Shown in pieces: positions 53,263-62,093 of a stretch of 64,000 nucleotides of DNA. Where the stretch lies: the NCBI RefSeq assembly GCF_016031615.1, contig NZ_JACYXC010000001.1:1-64000 (forward strand), read 5' to 3'. Made by a program: the position numbers and the translations under genes. The notes below the pieces were generated by a model. The model was given only the letters and a program-made list of their open reading frames with translations. It was not told where the DNA came from and did no database searches. Numbering within the stretch: position 1 is the stretch's first letter; every line of letters begins with the position of its first letter. The DNA is from Streptomyces pactum. GTDB taxonomy: Bacteria > Actinomycetota > Actinomycetes > Streptomycetales > Streptomycetaceae.

Positions 53263-55070
53263 CCAGCGCACCGGAACAGCGGACCGCGGCCCCGGCACGC
53301 CCCGGGCCGGATCCGTCCCCGGCCGGCGGACGGCCGGCAGCCCCCGCCACCGACGCCGACCCCGACCGGGGCGCCCTGCGCACCCTGCTGCCGGTCCTCG
53401 CCGCGCACCGGGCGACGACCGCGCGGACCTTCGCCGCCGCCCTCGTGGACCAGGCGGCGCTCGTGGCGCTGGTGACCCTCGCCGCGCACACCGTGGGCAC
53501 GGCGGTCGTCGAGCGGGCCGCCCCGTCCGCCACAGCGGTGGCCGCCCTCGTCGCGCTCGTCCTCGTCCGCTCCCTGGCGACGTGGCGGGAGATGGACCTC
53601 TCCCACGACCTGGCCTACCGGGTCCTGGCCGAGCTGCGGATACGCGTCTTCGACGGCCTGGCGCGCAGCGCGCCGGCGCGCATCAAGGGGCGGCGCAGCG
53701 GGGACCTCGCCGCCGCGGCGCTGGGCGATGTGGAGGCGCTGGAGTTCTTCTACGCGCACGCGGTCGCCCAACTCCTCTCCTCCGGCATGGTCTTCGGCGC
53801 CGCCGCGGTGGTCCTGGCGGCTGTCGACCCGTGGCTGGTGGCGGTGGTGCTGCCCGCCGCGGGGCTGCTGGTGCTCGCCCCGCTGCTGGAGGGCCGCGGC
53901 CGGGCCGCGCGCGGCGCCCGCACCCGCCGGGCCGCCGCCGACCTCTCCGCCGAGGCCGTGGAGACCGTCGACGGGATGCGCGAACTGCTCGCCTTCGGAG
54001 CCCTGGACCGCCGCCGGGCGCGCCTGCGGGACCTGGGCGAACGGCTCGGCGACGCGCAGCGGGCCGAACACGCCCGGGAGGCCGCCGCGGCGGCGGTGCG
54101 CGACCTGCTGGTGGTGACCGCGGTCGTCGGGGTGGTGGCGATCGCCGGGCACCGGCTGAGCGGGGCATGGTCGGCCGCCGCGATGGCCCTGGCGCTGGGC
54201 GCCCTGGCGCCGGTCGCCGACGCGGCGGCGGCGCTCGGCCAGGCGGGCGCCCTGCGGGCGGCGGCCGGCCGCGTCGGGGCGGCGATCGGGGCCCGTGCGG
54301 GGGCGCCCGCCCCCCGGTCACCGCGCCCGGCACCGGCCGGGCCGCTCGGCGTGACGTTGCGGGGCGTCCGGTTCGACTACGGCGCCGGACCGGTGCTCGA
54401 CGGCCTGGACCTGACCGTCCGGGCCGGCGAGACCCTGGCCCTGGTCGGGGCGTCCGGCTCCGGCAAGTCCACCTGCGCCCACCTGCTGGCCCGGTTCTGG
54501 GACCCGGCGGCGGGATCGGTGGAACTGGTCGGGGCGCACGGTGACGCCGTGGACCTGCGGGACCTGGCCGACGACGAACTGCGCCGGACCGTCGCGGTCG
54601 TCGGCCAGGAGGCACCCCTGTTCCACGGCACGCTCGACGACAACCTCCGCCTCGCCCGCCCGGACGCCACCGAGGAGGAGGTGCGGGCGGCCGCCCGGGT
54701 GTGCGGCGTGGACCGCATCGCCGAGGCGCTGCCCGACGGCTACCGCACACCGGTCGGCGAGCGCGGCACCACCCTCTCCGGAGGCCAGCGCTCCCGGGTC
54801 GCGCTGGCCCGGGCGCTGCTCACCGACCCCGCGGTCCTGGTTCTGGACGAAACCACCGCCCATCTCGACACGGCCGGGGAGGCGGAGCTGACGGCCGCGC
54901 TGGCGGCCGCGTCCCGGGGCCGCACCACGATCGTGATCGCCCACCGTCCGGCCACGGTCCGCCGGGCCGATCGCATCGCGGTGCTGGAGGGCGGCCGGAT
55001 CGCGGACACCGGCACCTGGGACGAGCTGTCCGCCCGGCGCGGCGCCTTCGCCCGCGTACTGCACCGGTGA
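53259..55070 (+). CDS. ABC exporter half-transporter (CydC-like)
   Basis: 603 residues with a Pro/Ala-rich N-terminal extension of about 40, a six-helix domain (RSLATWREMDLSHDLAYRVL; GDLAAAALGDVEALEFFYAH) and an ATPase with GASGSGKST, LSGGQRSRVALARALL and VLVLDETTAHLD. It pairs with the preceding CydD-like subunit; real CydDC exports thiols for cytochrome bd, but no cyd genes are here. GTG overlaps the previous stop. Confidence 0.9.
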   Translation: MTSAPEQRTAAPARPGPDPSPAGGRPAAPATDADPDRGALRTLLPVLAAHRATTARTFAAALVDQAALVALVTLAAHTVGTAVVERAAPSATAVAALVALVLVRSLATWREMDLSHDLAYRVLAELRIRVFDGLARSAPARIKGRRSGDLAAAALGDVEALEFFYAHAVAQLLSSGMVFGAAAVVLAAVDPWLVAVVLPAAGLLVLAPLLEGRGRAARGARTRRAAADLSAEAVETVDGMRELLAFGALDRRRARLRDLGERLGDAQRAEHAREAAAAAVRDLLVVTAVVGVVAIAGHRLSGAWSAAAMALALGALAPVADAAAALGQAGALRAAAGRVGAAIGARAGAPAPRSPRPAPAGPLGVTLRGVRFDYGAGPVLDGLDLTVRAGETLALVGASGSGKSTCAHLLARFWDPAAGSVELVGAHGDAVDLRDLADDELRRTVAVVGQEAPLFHGTLDDNLRLARPDATEEEVRAAARVCGVDRIAEALPDGYRTPVGERGTTLSGGQRSRVALARALLTDPAVLVLDETTAHLDTAGEAELTAALAAASRGRTTIVIAHRPATVRRADRIAVLEGGRIADTGTWDELSARRGAFARVLHR

Positions 55071-55076
55071 TCCGCC

Positions 55077-55110
55077 CCGCACCCAAGCGGCAGGGGGTTC
55101 CGCGGTGCGG
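55077..55110 (+). terminator. Terminator-like hairpin after the exporter genes
   Basis: CCGCACC-CAA-GCGG, a 9-base loop, then CCGC-GGTGCGG: an 11-pair stem with one bulge starting 7 bases after the last stop of the peptide cluster. Marks its end. Confidence 0.6.
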
Positions 55111-55331
55111 CCGTTCTCGGTCCCGGCATGGCCGGGCAACCTTCGACCGTCCGGCATCAGCGCCGGGGCGGGGCACCGCGCCTCGCCCCGGGGCGTGCCT
55201 GCAGGGCACGGCACGCCTTGCGGGCACGCTCGCGACGCCTCACGACGAGCACAGCGATCGCTCGTCACACCGGACGATGCTCTCTCCGGCATGTCGCTTC
55301 GCGGCGGCTTCGGACGCCCGCACGCCCGCGC

Positions 55332-55967
55332 TCAGCGGCGGATGAAGCCGAGTTCGGTGGCGGTGGCGACGGCGGCGGTACGCGAGTCGACACCGAGCTT
55401 GGCGTAGATGCGGGCCAGATGGGACTTGATGGTGCCTTCGGTCAGGTGGAGGCGGTCGCCGATCGCCTGGTTGGACAAGCCGTCGGCGACCAGGGCGAGG
55501 ACTTCGGTTTCGCGCCGGGTCAGAGCGGTGCCCGGCATGCGCAGCCGGTTCATCAGCCGGTCCGCGACGGCCGGCGCCAGTGTGGTGCGGCCCGTGGCGG
55601 CGGAGCGTACAGCGGCGACCAGGTCCTCGGGCGGGGCGTCCTTGAGGAGGTAGCCGGTGGCGCCGGCCTCGATGGCGGGCAGGATGTCGGCATCGGTGTC
55701 GTAGGTGGTGACGATCACAACGCGCGGGGCGTCAGCGCGTGCGGTGATCGCGGCCGTGGCCTCGGCGCCGTTCATCCCCTTGCCGAACTGGAGGTCCATG
55801 AGCACCACCTCGATGTCGCCTCGGGCGGCGCGGCTGACCGCGTCCTCGGCGGTGGCGGCCTCGGCGACCACGGTGATGCCGTCCTCGGTTTCCAGTACGG
55901 CGCGCAGCCCCGCCCGCACGACGGGGTGGTCATCGGCCAGGAGCAGGCGGATGGGGGTGCCGGTCAC
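55332..55967 (-). CDS. NarL/LuxR-type response regulator
   Basis: 211 residues. Receiver domain with RLLLADDHPVVRAGLRAVLE, phospho-Asp in IEVVLMDLQFGKGMNG and ATGYLLKDAPPEDLVAAVRS; LuxR HTH with LTRRETEVLALVADGLSNQA and GTIKSHLARIYAKLGV. Coupled to the sensor kinase by a 4-base overlap (ATGA). Confidence 0.95.
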   Translation of the reverse strand: MTGTPIRLLLADDHPVVRAGLRAVLETEDGITVVAEAATAEDAVSRAARGDIEVVLMDLQFGKGMNGAEATAAITARADAPRVVIVTTYDTDADILPAIEAGATGYLLKDAPPEDLVAAVRSAATGRTTLAPAVADRLMNRLRMPGTALTRRETEVLALVADGLSNQAIGDRLHLTEGTIKSHLARIYAKLGVDSRTAAVATATELGFIRR

Positions 55968-57184
55968 GGGCGGCCCTCGGGCTCTCTCTCGCGAAGAGTG
56001 GTCAGCGGGAGCCGGACCGTCAGGGTGGTGCCGTGGCCGGGGACGGATTCGACGGTGAGGATGCCGTCGAGGGCACGCACCCGGGCGCGCATCGCGGCCA
56101 GCCCGAACCCGCCGGCCTCCGGGTCCGGGGCGGGAAGCCGGTCCGGGTCGAAGCCGCGTCCGTCGTCGGCGATGTCCACGGCGACGTGGCCGCCGAGGTA
56201 GCTCAGCGTGACGTCGGCGGTGGCGGCTGCGGCGTGGTGGACGGTGTTGGCCAGCGCGGACTGGGCGACGCGCAGCAGGGCGACCTCGTGCGCGGTCGGC
56301 AGCGGTACGGGTTCACCGGCGAGGTGGAAGCGTGCGGTGATCCGGTGGCGGGTGCCGGTGGTGGCGCACAAGCGCTCCAGGGCACCGGCGAGGGTGGTGC
56401 CCTCCAGGGCGGGTGGGGCAAGGGCGGCGACGAAGCGGCGAGCCTCGGCGAGGCTGTCCACGGCGGCCTGACGCGCCTGGCCGACGTGGCGGGCGGCGGT
56501 CTCCGGGGTGTGCGGCAGGGAGCGCTCGGCAGCGCGCAGCAGCAGTTGGATGCTGGAGAGGCCTTGGGCGAGGGTGTCGTGAATCTCGCGGGCCAGGCGT
56601 TCACGTTCAGCCAGCACCCCGGCGGCGTGTTGTGCGGTCGCCAGGTCGGCGCGGGTGGCGGTGAGCTCCTCGATCAGTCGCCGGCGCTGTTCGCTCTCCC
56701 GGTAGAGGGCCTCGTACCCCCACACCACCGCAACCGCCACGGCGGCGCCCAGGGCGGGCCCGATCACCATGGCTGCGCCGAGCGAGCCCTGGTGCGCGGC
56801 GAAGCCCGCGATGGCCGCCACCGCCGTGACCGCCACCGCCGTCAGTGCCGGACGGCGGGACAGCAGGTGGAGCTGAAGAAAGTACAGCGGAAACGCCGCC
56901 CACACCCCGTCGGCGGTCAGGGCCAGCAGCACCAGCCAGCAGGCGCCCACGGCGGCCAGCCACAGTGCGGCGGCCCGCCGCGAGTGGCGCACCCGGGGCA
57001 GTACGGGGCCGACCGCGTAGATCACGGCGCACGCCGCAGCCGTGGCGGTGATCAGCACGGTGTGCGGGTGGTGGCCGGCGACAGCCCGGGCGGCGGTCAG
57101 GGTGAGCAGGGCGACGACCAGGACATGCAGGCACCAGGCCAGGGCGCGAGTGGTGGGGACCGGGGTGGGGGCGGTGGTGTTCAC
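55964..57184 (-). CDS. Sensor histidine kinase (HisKA_3 type)
   Basis: 406 residues. About six membrane segments in residues 10-165, then the dimerisation/phosphorylation helix ERLAREIHDTLAQGLSSIQL with the phospho-His, and an ATPase domain (VALLRVAQSALANTVHHAAA; VDIADDGRGFDPDRLP). GTG start. Divergent from the ABC permease/ATPase pair, which is its probable output and perhaps part of its sensing pathway. Confidence 0.93.
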   Translation of the reverse strand: MNTTAPTPVPTTRALAWCLHVLVVALLTLTAARAVAGHHPHTVLITATAAACAVIYAVGPVLPRVRHSRRAAALWLAAVGACWLVLLALTADGVWAAFPLYFLQLHLLSRRPALTAVAVTAVAAIAGFAAHQGSLGAAMVIGPALGAAVAVAVVWGYEALYRESEQRRRLIEELTATRADLATAQHAAGVLAERERLAREIHDTLAQGLSSIQLLLRAAERSLPHTPETAARHVGQARQAAVDSLAEARRFVAALAPPALEGTTLAGALERLCATTGTRHRITARFHLAGEPVPLPTAHEVALLRVAQSALANTVHHAAAATADVTLSYLGGHVAVDIADDGRGFDPDRLPAPDPEAGGFGLAAMRARVRALDGILTVESVPGHGTTLTVRLPLTTLREREPEGRP

Positions 57185-57226
57185 AGTCCTTCCAGCCTAG
57201 GGACAAGTCCCCGTTCCCGGCCTCCG

Positions 57227-57258
57227 CCGAAAGTTACAACCGGCGTGCCGCCTTTCGG
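57227..57258. promoter_or_regulatory. Inverted repeat between kinase and ABC genes
   Basis: CCGAAAG and CTTTCGG separated by 18 bases in the divergent intergenic region. Candidate response-regulator site; spacing is larger than most, so tentative. Confidence 0.35.
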
Positions 57259-57366
57259 TGCGGTAAGTGCTGTCCTGGGCCGGATGCCCTGGTGGGGAGC
57301 CGGCGGCGACGGTGGAGTCATACCGCTTCCACTTCGTGTCATCCCGTGAAAGGGCAGGCCCAAACC

Positions 57367-58455
57367 GTGTTCGTCGCCTGGAGAGACCTGAAGTTCGCCA
57401 AGGGGCGCTTCACCCTGATGGGAACCGTCATTGTGCTGATGACCCTGCTGGTCGGACTGCTGTCCGGCCTGACCGCCGGTCTGGGTCAGCAGAACATCTC
57501 CGCAATCACCGGCCTGCCCGCAGACAAGATCGCCTTCGCCGCACCCGGCGAGGGCGGGGAGCTGTCGTACTCCGATTCCACCGTCACCGAAAGGCAGTGG
57601 CAGCAGTGGGCCACGACAGCCGGCGTGAGCAGCGCCGAACCGTTGGGCATCACCACCACCAGGGCGAGCGCCGGAGACAGGAGCGCCGGTGTCTCCGCCT
57701 TCGGCGTGCGGCCCGGCTCCGCGCTCGCCCCCAACAGCGACGAGCTCGACGGCGGCTCGGTGGTCCTGTCCACGGCTGCCGCCGAAGATCTCGGCGTGAC
57801 GACGGGCGCCACCCTCTCCCTGGCCGGACAGAAGATGACCGTCGCCGCCGTGAGCGGAGACGCCTCCTTCAGCCACACCCCGGTCGTCTGGACCAGCCTC
57901 GACACCTGGCGGAGGACCGCGCTTCCCACAGGCAGGACCGGCGGGGGGACCGCGACCGTCATCGCCCTGAACACCGCCTCCGGCACCGACATCGGCGCCG
58001 CCGATGAGGCCGCGGGCACCACGACGGTCTCCAAGGACGACTCCTTGTCCGCGATCGGTTCCTACCGCTCCGAGAACGGCTCCCTGCAGCTCATGCGGGG
58101 CTTGCTGTTCGCGGTCTCCGCCCTGGTCGTCGGGGCCTTCTTCACCGTGTGGACGATCCAGCGCAGCGGCGATGTCGCCGTCCTCAAAGCACTCGGCGCC
58201 TCCACCGCCCACCTGCTCAGGGACGCCTTGGGGCAAGCCGTGATCCTTCTGACCGGCGGTACCCTCATCGGCACCGCGATCACCGCGGTCCTGGGCACAC
58301 TGGTGGCCCGGTCGGACGTGCCGTTCCTCCTCACCCCCGCGACCGTCCTCGTCCCCGCCACCGTGATGATCACGCTCGGCGCGCTCGGCGCCGCCCTGTC
58401 CATCCGCCGCATCACCTCCGTCGACCCGCTGACCGCCCTGGGGAGCGCTCGATGA
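57367..58455 (+). CDS. FtsX-like ABC permease
   Basis: About 362 residues: one N-terminal membrane helix after MFVAWRDLKFAKGRFTLMGT, a large extracytoplasmic MacB/FtsX-type domain (about 45-235), and three C-terminal helices (LLFAVSALVVGAFFTVWTIQ; then VAVLKALGASTAHLLRDALG). GTG at 57367 is chosen because AAAGGGCAGG lies 8 bases upstream and the membrane start follows. Works with the ATPase that overlaps its end. Confidence 0.88.
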   Translation: MFVAWRDLKFAKGRFTLMGTVIVLMTLLVGLLSGLTAGLGQQNISAITGLPADKIAFAAPGEGGELSYSDSTVTERQWQQWATTAGVSSAEPLGITTTRASAGDRSAGVSAFGVRPGSALAPNSDELDGGSVVLSTAAAEDLGVTTGATLSLAGQKMTVAAVSGDASFSHTPVVWTSLDTWRRTALPTGRTGGGTATVIALNTASGTDIGAADEAAGTTTVSKDDSLSAIGSYRSENGSLQLMRGLLFAVSALVVGAFFTVWTIQRSGDVAVLKALGASTAHLLRDALGQAVILLTGGTLIGTAITAVLGTLVARSDVPFLLTPATVLVPATVMITLGALGAALSIRRITSVDPLTALGSAR

Positions 58456-59135
58456 GCCTGGACCTGACCGACATCACCCTCACCTACCCCGACGGCGAGA
58501 ACCGCCTCACCGCTCTGGACCAGGTCGGCCTCAAGGTACCCAAGGGCACCCTGACCGCGATTGTCGGCCCCTCCGGCTCCGGCAAGTCCAGCCTGCTCGC
58601 CGTCGCCGCCACGCTTGTCACCCCCGACACCGGCACCGTCACCATCGACGGCCAAGCCACCGCCGGGATGACCCGCGCGGAACTCACCAACCTGCGCCGC
58701 CGCAAAATCGGCATCGTCTTCCAGCAGCCCAACCTGCTGCCCTCCCTCACCGCCGCCGAACAGCTGCAGGTCATGGCCCGGATCGACGGTCGCAGACCCC
58801 GCACCGCCCGAGACAGGGCCATGGAACTTCTCGACGCCGTCGGCCTGGCCGACCACGCCCGCCGACGGCCCCATCAGCTCTCCGGCGGTCAGCGCCAGCG
58901 CGTCAACATCGCCCGCGCACTGATGAACGACCCCACCGTCCTCCTGGTCGACGAACCCACCAGCGCCCTCGACCACGAACGCGGCGCCGCCGTCATCGAC
59001 CTGATCACCCGCCTCACCCGCCAGCAGGCCACCGCCACCGTCCTGGTCACCCACGACCGCACCCATCTCACCGCCGCCGACATGACCGCCGAAGTCCACG
59101 ACGGCCGCCTCCGTCTGCCCGCAGCAACCCGCTGA
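58452..59135 (+). CDS. ABC ATPase of the FtsX-type transporter
   Basis: 227 residues of the LolD/MacB ATPase family: GPSGSGKSS, VFQQPNLLPSLTA, LSGGQRQRVNIARALM, VLLVDEPTSALDHERG and VLVTHDRTHL. ATG overlaps the permease stop (ATGA). A strong hairpin follows. Confidence 0.93.
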   Translation: MSLDLTDITLTYPDGENRLTALDQVGLKVPKGTLTAIVGPSGSGKSSLLAVAATLVTPDTGTVTIDGQATAGMTRAELTNLRRRKIGIVFQQPNLLPSLTAAEQLQVMARIDGRRPRTARDRAMELLDAVGLADHARRRPHQLSGGQRQRVNIARALMNDPTVLLVDEPTSALDHERGAAVIDLITRLTRQQATATVLVTHDRTHLTAADMTAEVHDGRLRLPAATR

Positions 59136-59153
59136 ACTCCCGAGGCGCCAGCC

Positions 59154-59188
59154 CGGGGGCGTGCCCAGCCCACCGAGGCACGCCCCCG
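59154..59188 (+). terminator. Strong intrinsic-type hairpin
   Basis: CGGGGGCGTGCC (59154-59165) and its exact reverse complement (59177-59188), 11-base loop, 19 bases after the ATPase stop. Followed by CCCCCTTGT. Confidence 0.75.
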
Positions 59189-59244
59189 ACCCCCTTGTCC
59201 GCACTATGAGATGGTCTTCCGAGCGACAGCCGGGCTCTGCCAAC

Positions 59245-59310
59245 ATGCCCCGCATGCAGCAGCAGCTGATTATCAGCGGCAGCGTGCCGGCACCGAGCCC
59301 GCAGGAGTAA
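59245..59310 (+). CDS. Leader peptide for attenuation
   Basis: A 21-residue frame beginning MPRMQQQLIISGSV, ending with TAA 26 bases before a terminator hairpin and 101 bases before the ACT-domain gene. The run Leu-Ile-Ile with a nearby Val suits control by branched-chain aminoacyl-tRNA, in line with the IlvM-like product downstream. No strong RBS is seen. Interpretation rests on position and composition. Confidence 0.55.
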   Translation: MPRMQQQLIISGSVPAPSPQE

Positions 59311-59336
59311 TCCTCCCCGGTTCACCGCCCGCACGC

Positions 59337-59366
59337 AGACCTCTCGCACCTCGCGAGGGGTCTTTT
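59337..59366 (+). terminator. Attenuator hairpin with T-tract
   Basis: AGACCTCTCGC pairs with GCGAGGGGTCT (one T-G wobble) around a 5-base loop, followed by a run of T. A classic intrinsic terminator between the leader peptide and the ACT gene. Confidence 0.75.
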
Positions 59367-59411
59367 CCGTTCTCCGGCCCCATCACGGCCCCGAAGACAG
59401 GACCGCCACCC

Positions 59412-59705
59412 ATGGAACACGTCCAGCTCACCGTCACGCTCCGGCACGGCCACGGAGCGTTCGCGCGCCTTGCCGCCACCCTCAACAACCACGACGTGCT
59501 CGACCTCACGTACACCACCTCACCGCCGGACGCGGCCACGGCCGTCGTGCGCGTGCCTCGGTCCGACGCCCCGCGCGCACAGCACAAGCTGCGCAGACTC
59601 GTCAACGTCATCGATGTGTCGCTGGAGAGCGTTTCCGCGGGCACCGCCGAAGGGCCACACCTCCCCGCCGCCCACCATCCCCTCACCGGTGCGGCTCGCC
59701 CATGA
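59412..59705 (+). CDS. ACT-domain protein, IlvM-like small subunit
   Basis: 97 residues: EHVQLTVTLRHGHGAFARLA, AATAVVRVPRSDAP and QHKLRRLVNVIDVSLES match the ACT fold of acetolactate synthase small subunits of the short IlvM type. Such domains bind branched-chain amino acids and regulate the large subunit. No ilvB gene is adjacent. The leader peptide and attenuator upstream suggest amino-acid control. Start taken at the ATG at 59412 where the domain begins. Confidence 0.7.
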   Translation: MEHVQLTVTLRHGHGAFARLAATLNNHDVLDLTYTTSPPDAATAVVRVPRSDAPRAQHKLRRLVNVIDVSLESVSAGTAEGPHLPAAHHPLTGAARP

Positions 59706-59870
59706 ACGGTTCGCCGATGCCCTGAGCGACGTGGTTCACCCCCGCACCGACGGCACCGGCCCGTTTCCTGAGCCCTGCACCGAGCGCCATACGCCCCGAA
59801 ACCCGGTCGGGGAGTAAGACCACGCCCCGCTCGGTGACCGGCCTGCTGCCCCTCCTGCTCGCCCTCGCCG

Positions 59871-60239
59871 GTGCCGAGATGGATCCGCAGCCGACCCGAG
59901 ACGCTGGCCGAGATCGAACAGCTCCGGCTCAAGGCCGTCCTGGCCAACTGCCCTGGACCCGACGCCTTGACCGGTCATGCCCGGTCCTTCGCCCAGATGC
60001 TCACCGAGCGCCAGGGCGAACGACTCCCGCAGTGCCTCGACGCCGTCCGCCATCTGCCCAGCCTCCACACCCTTGCAGCTGCCATCGACCGAGGCCGCGA
60101 CGCCGTCACCGCCGGACTGACCCTGCCCCGGAACTCCAGCGTCTTCGAGGGACACGGCAACCGGATCAGGATGCTCAAGCGCCAGATGTTCGGCCGTGCC
60201 GGTTTCGCACTGCTCCGCGCGCGGGTTTTTCGGCGTGGA
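59871..60239 (+). pseudogene. ISL3-family transposase C-terminal remnant
   Basis: TLAEIEQLRLKAVLANCPGP, HARSFAQMLTERQGERLPQC, then GRDAVTAGLTLPRNSSVFEG and NRIRMLKRQMFGRAGFALLR. This is the conserved C-terminal end of ISL3-type transposases (…EGHVNRIKMLKRQMFGRAGF). The N-terminal two thirds are missing. Confidence 0.85.
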
Positions 60240-60245
60240 TGTTGG

Positions 60246-60821
60246 TCAAGGGCCGGTGGTGTGCCGGGCCGCTTCCTCGAAGTGGCTCTCCACCCGCGCT
60301 TTCACCCCCTCGTTCTTCCAGCGCTCGACCTCGCGCGGGCTGCGGAGCCTGACGACCTCGATGCCCAGGCCGGCGGTCTCGGCGACCTGCCGGGCGTAGC
60401 GCGGCCGGTTGTTCCGGTACTTGCGGACGGCGGTGCGCAGCAGGGACCGGCGGCTGAAGAATGCCGTGCTCCAGGTCAGCCGCTTGGCCTGGGGGCTGTC
60501 GTCGTGGCCGGCGAGCTGGCGCAGACTGCGGCGGACGACGCGGTAGACGATCACGGGCAGCGGGAAGTCGAGCCAGACGAGCACGTCGGCTCGGTGCCAG
60601 ACCACGTCAGCGAGCTTGGAGAAGTTGCCCTCGACGATCCACCGGTTGTGCCGGGTGACCTCTCCTGCCTGGCGGCGGAACTCCTCCAGGGGCAGGGGGC
60701 CGTCGGGGGTGAACAGGATGTCGTCGAGGTTGGTGTGGGGGTGGCCCAGCTGCTCCGAGAGCCACCTGGCCAGGGTGGTTTTCCCGGTGGCCGGGGGTCC
60801 GAAGAGTGCGATCTTCTGCAT
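60246..60821 (-). CDS. P-loop NTPase, adenylate kinase-like
   Basis: 191 residues: Walker A GPPATGKTTLARWLSEQLG, NLDDILFTP, RHNRWIVEGNFSKLADVVWH and DVLVWLDFPLPVIVYRVVRR. These match the adenylate/topology-modulation kinase-like family (FlaR-like). Substrate unknown. GGAGG lies upstream of the ATG at 60821. The end abuts the ISL3 remnant. Confidence 0.82.
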   Translation of the reverse strand: MQKIALFGPPATGKTTLARWLSEQLGHPHTNLDDILFTPDGPLPLEEFRRQAGEVTRHNRWIVEGNFSKLADVVWHRADVLVWLDFPLPVIVYRVVRRSLRQLAGHDDSPQAKRLTWSTAFFSRRSLLRTAVRKYRNNRPRYARQVAETAGLGIEVVRLRSPREVERWKNEGVKARVESHFEEAARHTTGP

Positions 60822-61262
60822 CGTGGCCTCACCTCCGCAGCGATTCGACACGAAAACCCTTACAGCATCTCTGATCGCCTCTTCGGTCGGGCCGCCGGCA
60901 GGGCCTGGTGCCGGCCGCCAAAGGCGGCTCCTTGGCCCCGCAGGGGTGGGCCTCGCCCGTGGGGCCTTGCAGGGGCCCGGCGGCGAAGCGCCTGCCCGGA
61001 GGGCGGAGAGAGCCGCCCGCGGCCGAAGGTCACGATGGGGCGGCGTTTCACGGCCCTCACATCGCGACAGATGACCGAAAGCCGAGTTCGCCTCCTCGGT
61101 GATCGCCGGGCCGGTCAACGTGTCGGGCCCGTCGGAGCACGGCGTGCTCAACGGCTTCGAACGACTGGCCGACGTGGCGGATGTGCACCCCCTGTCGGCG
61201 TTGTCTCCCTTTCCGCGCCGCCCCGCCTTAACAAGTGGGCGACCGCCCATTAGAGTGGGCGC
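60822..61262. other. Intergenic region with the methyltransferase promoter
   Basis: About 440 bases. No gene recognised; some frames around 61075-61190 look protein-like on both strands without a match. The right end contains the promoter and twin operators described separately. Confidence 0.45.
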
Positions 61263-61271
61263 ATGCCCACT
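61228..61271 (+). promoter_or_regulatory. Promoter with two phased operators over a leaderless start
   Basis: TTAACA (61228-61233), 17 bases, TAGAGT (61251-61256), and the ATG at 61263, so the transcript is probably leaderless. Two inverted repeats overlap it: AGTGGGC-GACC-GCCCATT (61234-61251) and AGTGGGC-GCAT-GCCCACT (61254-61271), centres exactly 20 bp apart. Strong sign of repressor control. Confidence 0.75.
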
Positions 61272-62093
61272 CCATGGCAGGGACAGCCGGACAAGTCCCC
61301 ATCCGAGCCCCACCATCACCGGCAGACCGCCGAGTCGTTCGGCGTGGACGCCGAACGCTACGACCGCTCCCGGCCGCCGTACCCCCAGGCCCTGGTGGAC
61401 AGGATCGTCACGGCAAGCCCCGGCCGGCACGTCCTCGATGTCGGAGCTGGCACCGGCATCGCAGCCCGGCAGTTCCGGGCGGCCGGCTGCACGGTGCTCG
61501 GTGTCGAACCCGACGAGCGGATGGCCGCCTTCGCGCGACGCAGTGGTGTCGAGGTCGAGGTCGCCAGGTTCGAGGACTGGCAGCCGGCCGGGCGGCAGTT
61601 CGATGCGGTCATCGCAGGTACCGCCTGGCACTGGGTCGACCCCGTCGCCGGCGCGGCCAAGGCGGCTCAGGTGCTCCGGCCCGGCGGCCGGCTCGCCCCC
61701 TTCCACCACGTCCCCCAGCCCCCGGCCGAGGTGATCGACGCCCTGACCGAAGCACTCCGACGGGTAGCTCCCGACTCCTCGTTCGACCCCCGCCTGCTGA
61801 GGGGATCGGCCGTGGATGCCTACCAGCCAATGTTCGAGAAGATCGCCGACGGAATCCGGCGGACCGGCAGCTTCAGCGAGCCGGAACAGTGGCGCTTCAC
61901 CTGGGAGCGCACCTACTCCCGAGAGGAGTGGCTCGACCAACTCCCCACTTTCGGCGGCCTCACCCAACTCCCCGGAGAAAAAATGGCCGCGGTCCTGGAC
62001 AGCGCCGGGAACGCGATCGACATGCTCGGCGGCCGTGCCACCATGCCCTACACAACCGTTGCGGTCACCTCGACTCGCCTTCCTGCAGCCTGA
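61263..62093 (+). CDS. Class I SAM-dependent methyltransferase
   Basis: 276 residues. SAM-binding motif I VLDVGAGTGIAARQFRAAGC, acidic loop VEPDERMAAFARRSG, FDAVIAGTAWHWVDPVAGAA and VLRPGGRLAPFHHVPQPP: the methyltransferase-11/25 type. Substrate unknown. Single gene under twin operators; the repressor is not obviously in this window. Confidence 0.87.
   Translation: MPTPWQGQPDKSPSEPHHHRQTAESFGVDAERYDRSRPPYPQALVDRIVTASPGRHVLDVGAGTGIAARQFRAAGCTVLGVEPDERMAAFARRSGVEVEVARFEDWQPAGRQFDAVIAGTAWHWVDPVAGAAKAAQVLRPGGRLAPFHHVPQPPAEVIDALTEALRRVAPDSSFDPRLLRGSAVDAYQPMFEKIADGIRRTGSFSEPEQWRFTWERTYSREEWLDQLPTFGGLTQLPGEKMAAVLDSAGNAIDMLGGRATMPYTTVAVTSTRLPAA

Noticed and set aside
51532..55070. CydDC for cytochrome bd assembly
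   Set aside because: No cydA/cydB is adjacent and both genes are translationally coupled to the peptide-modification genes.
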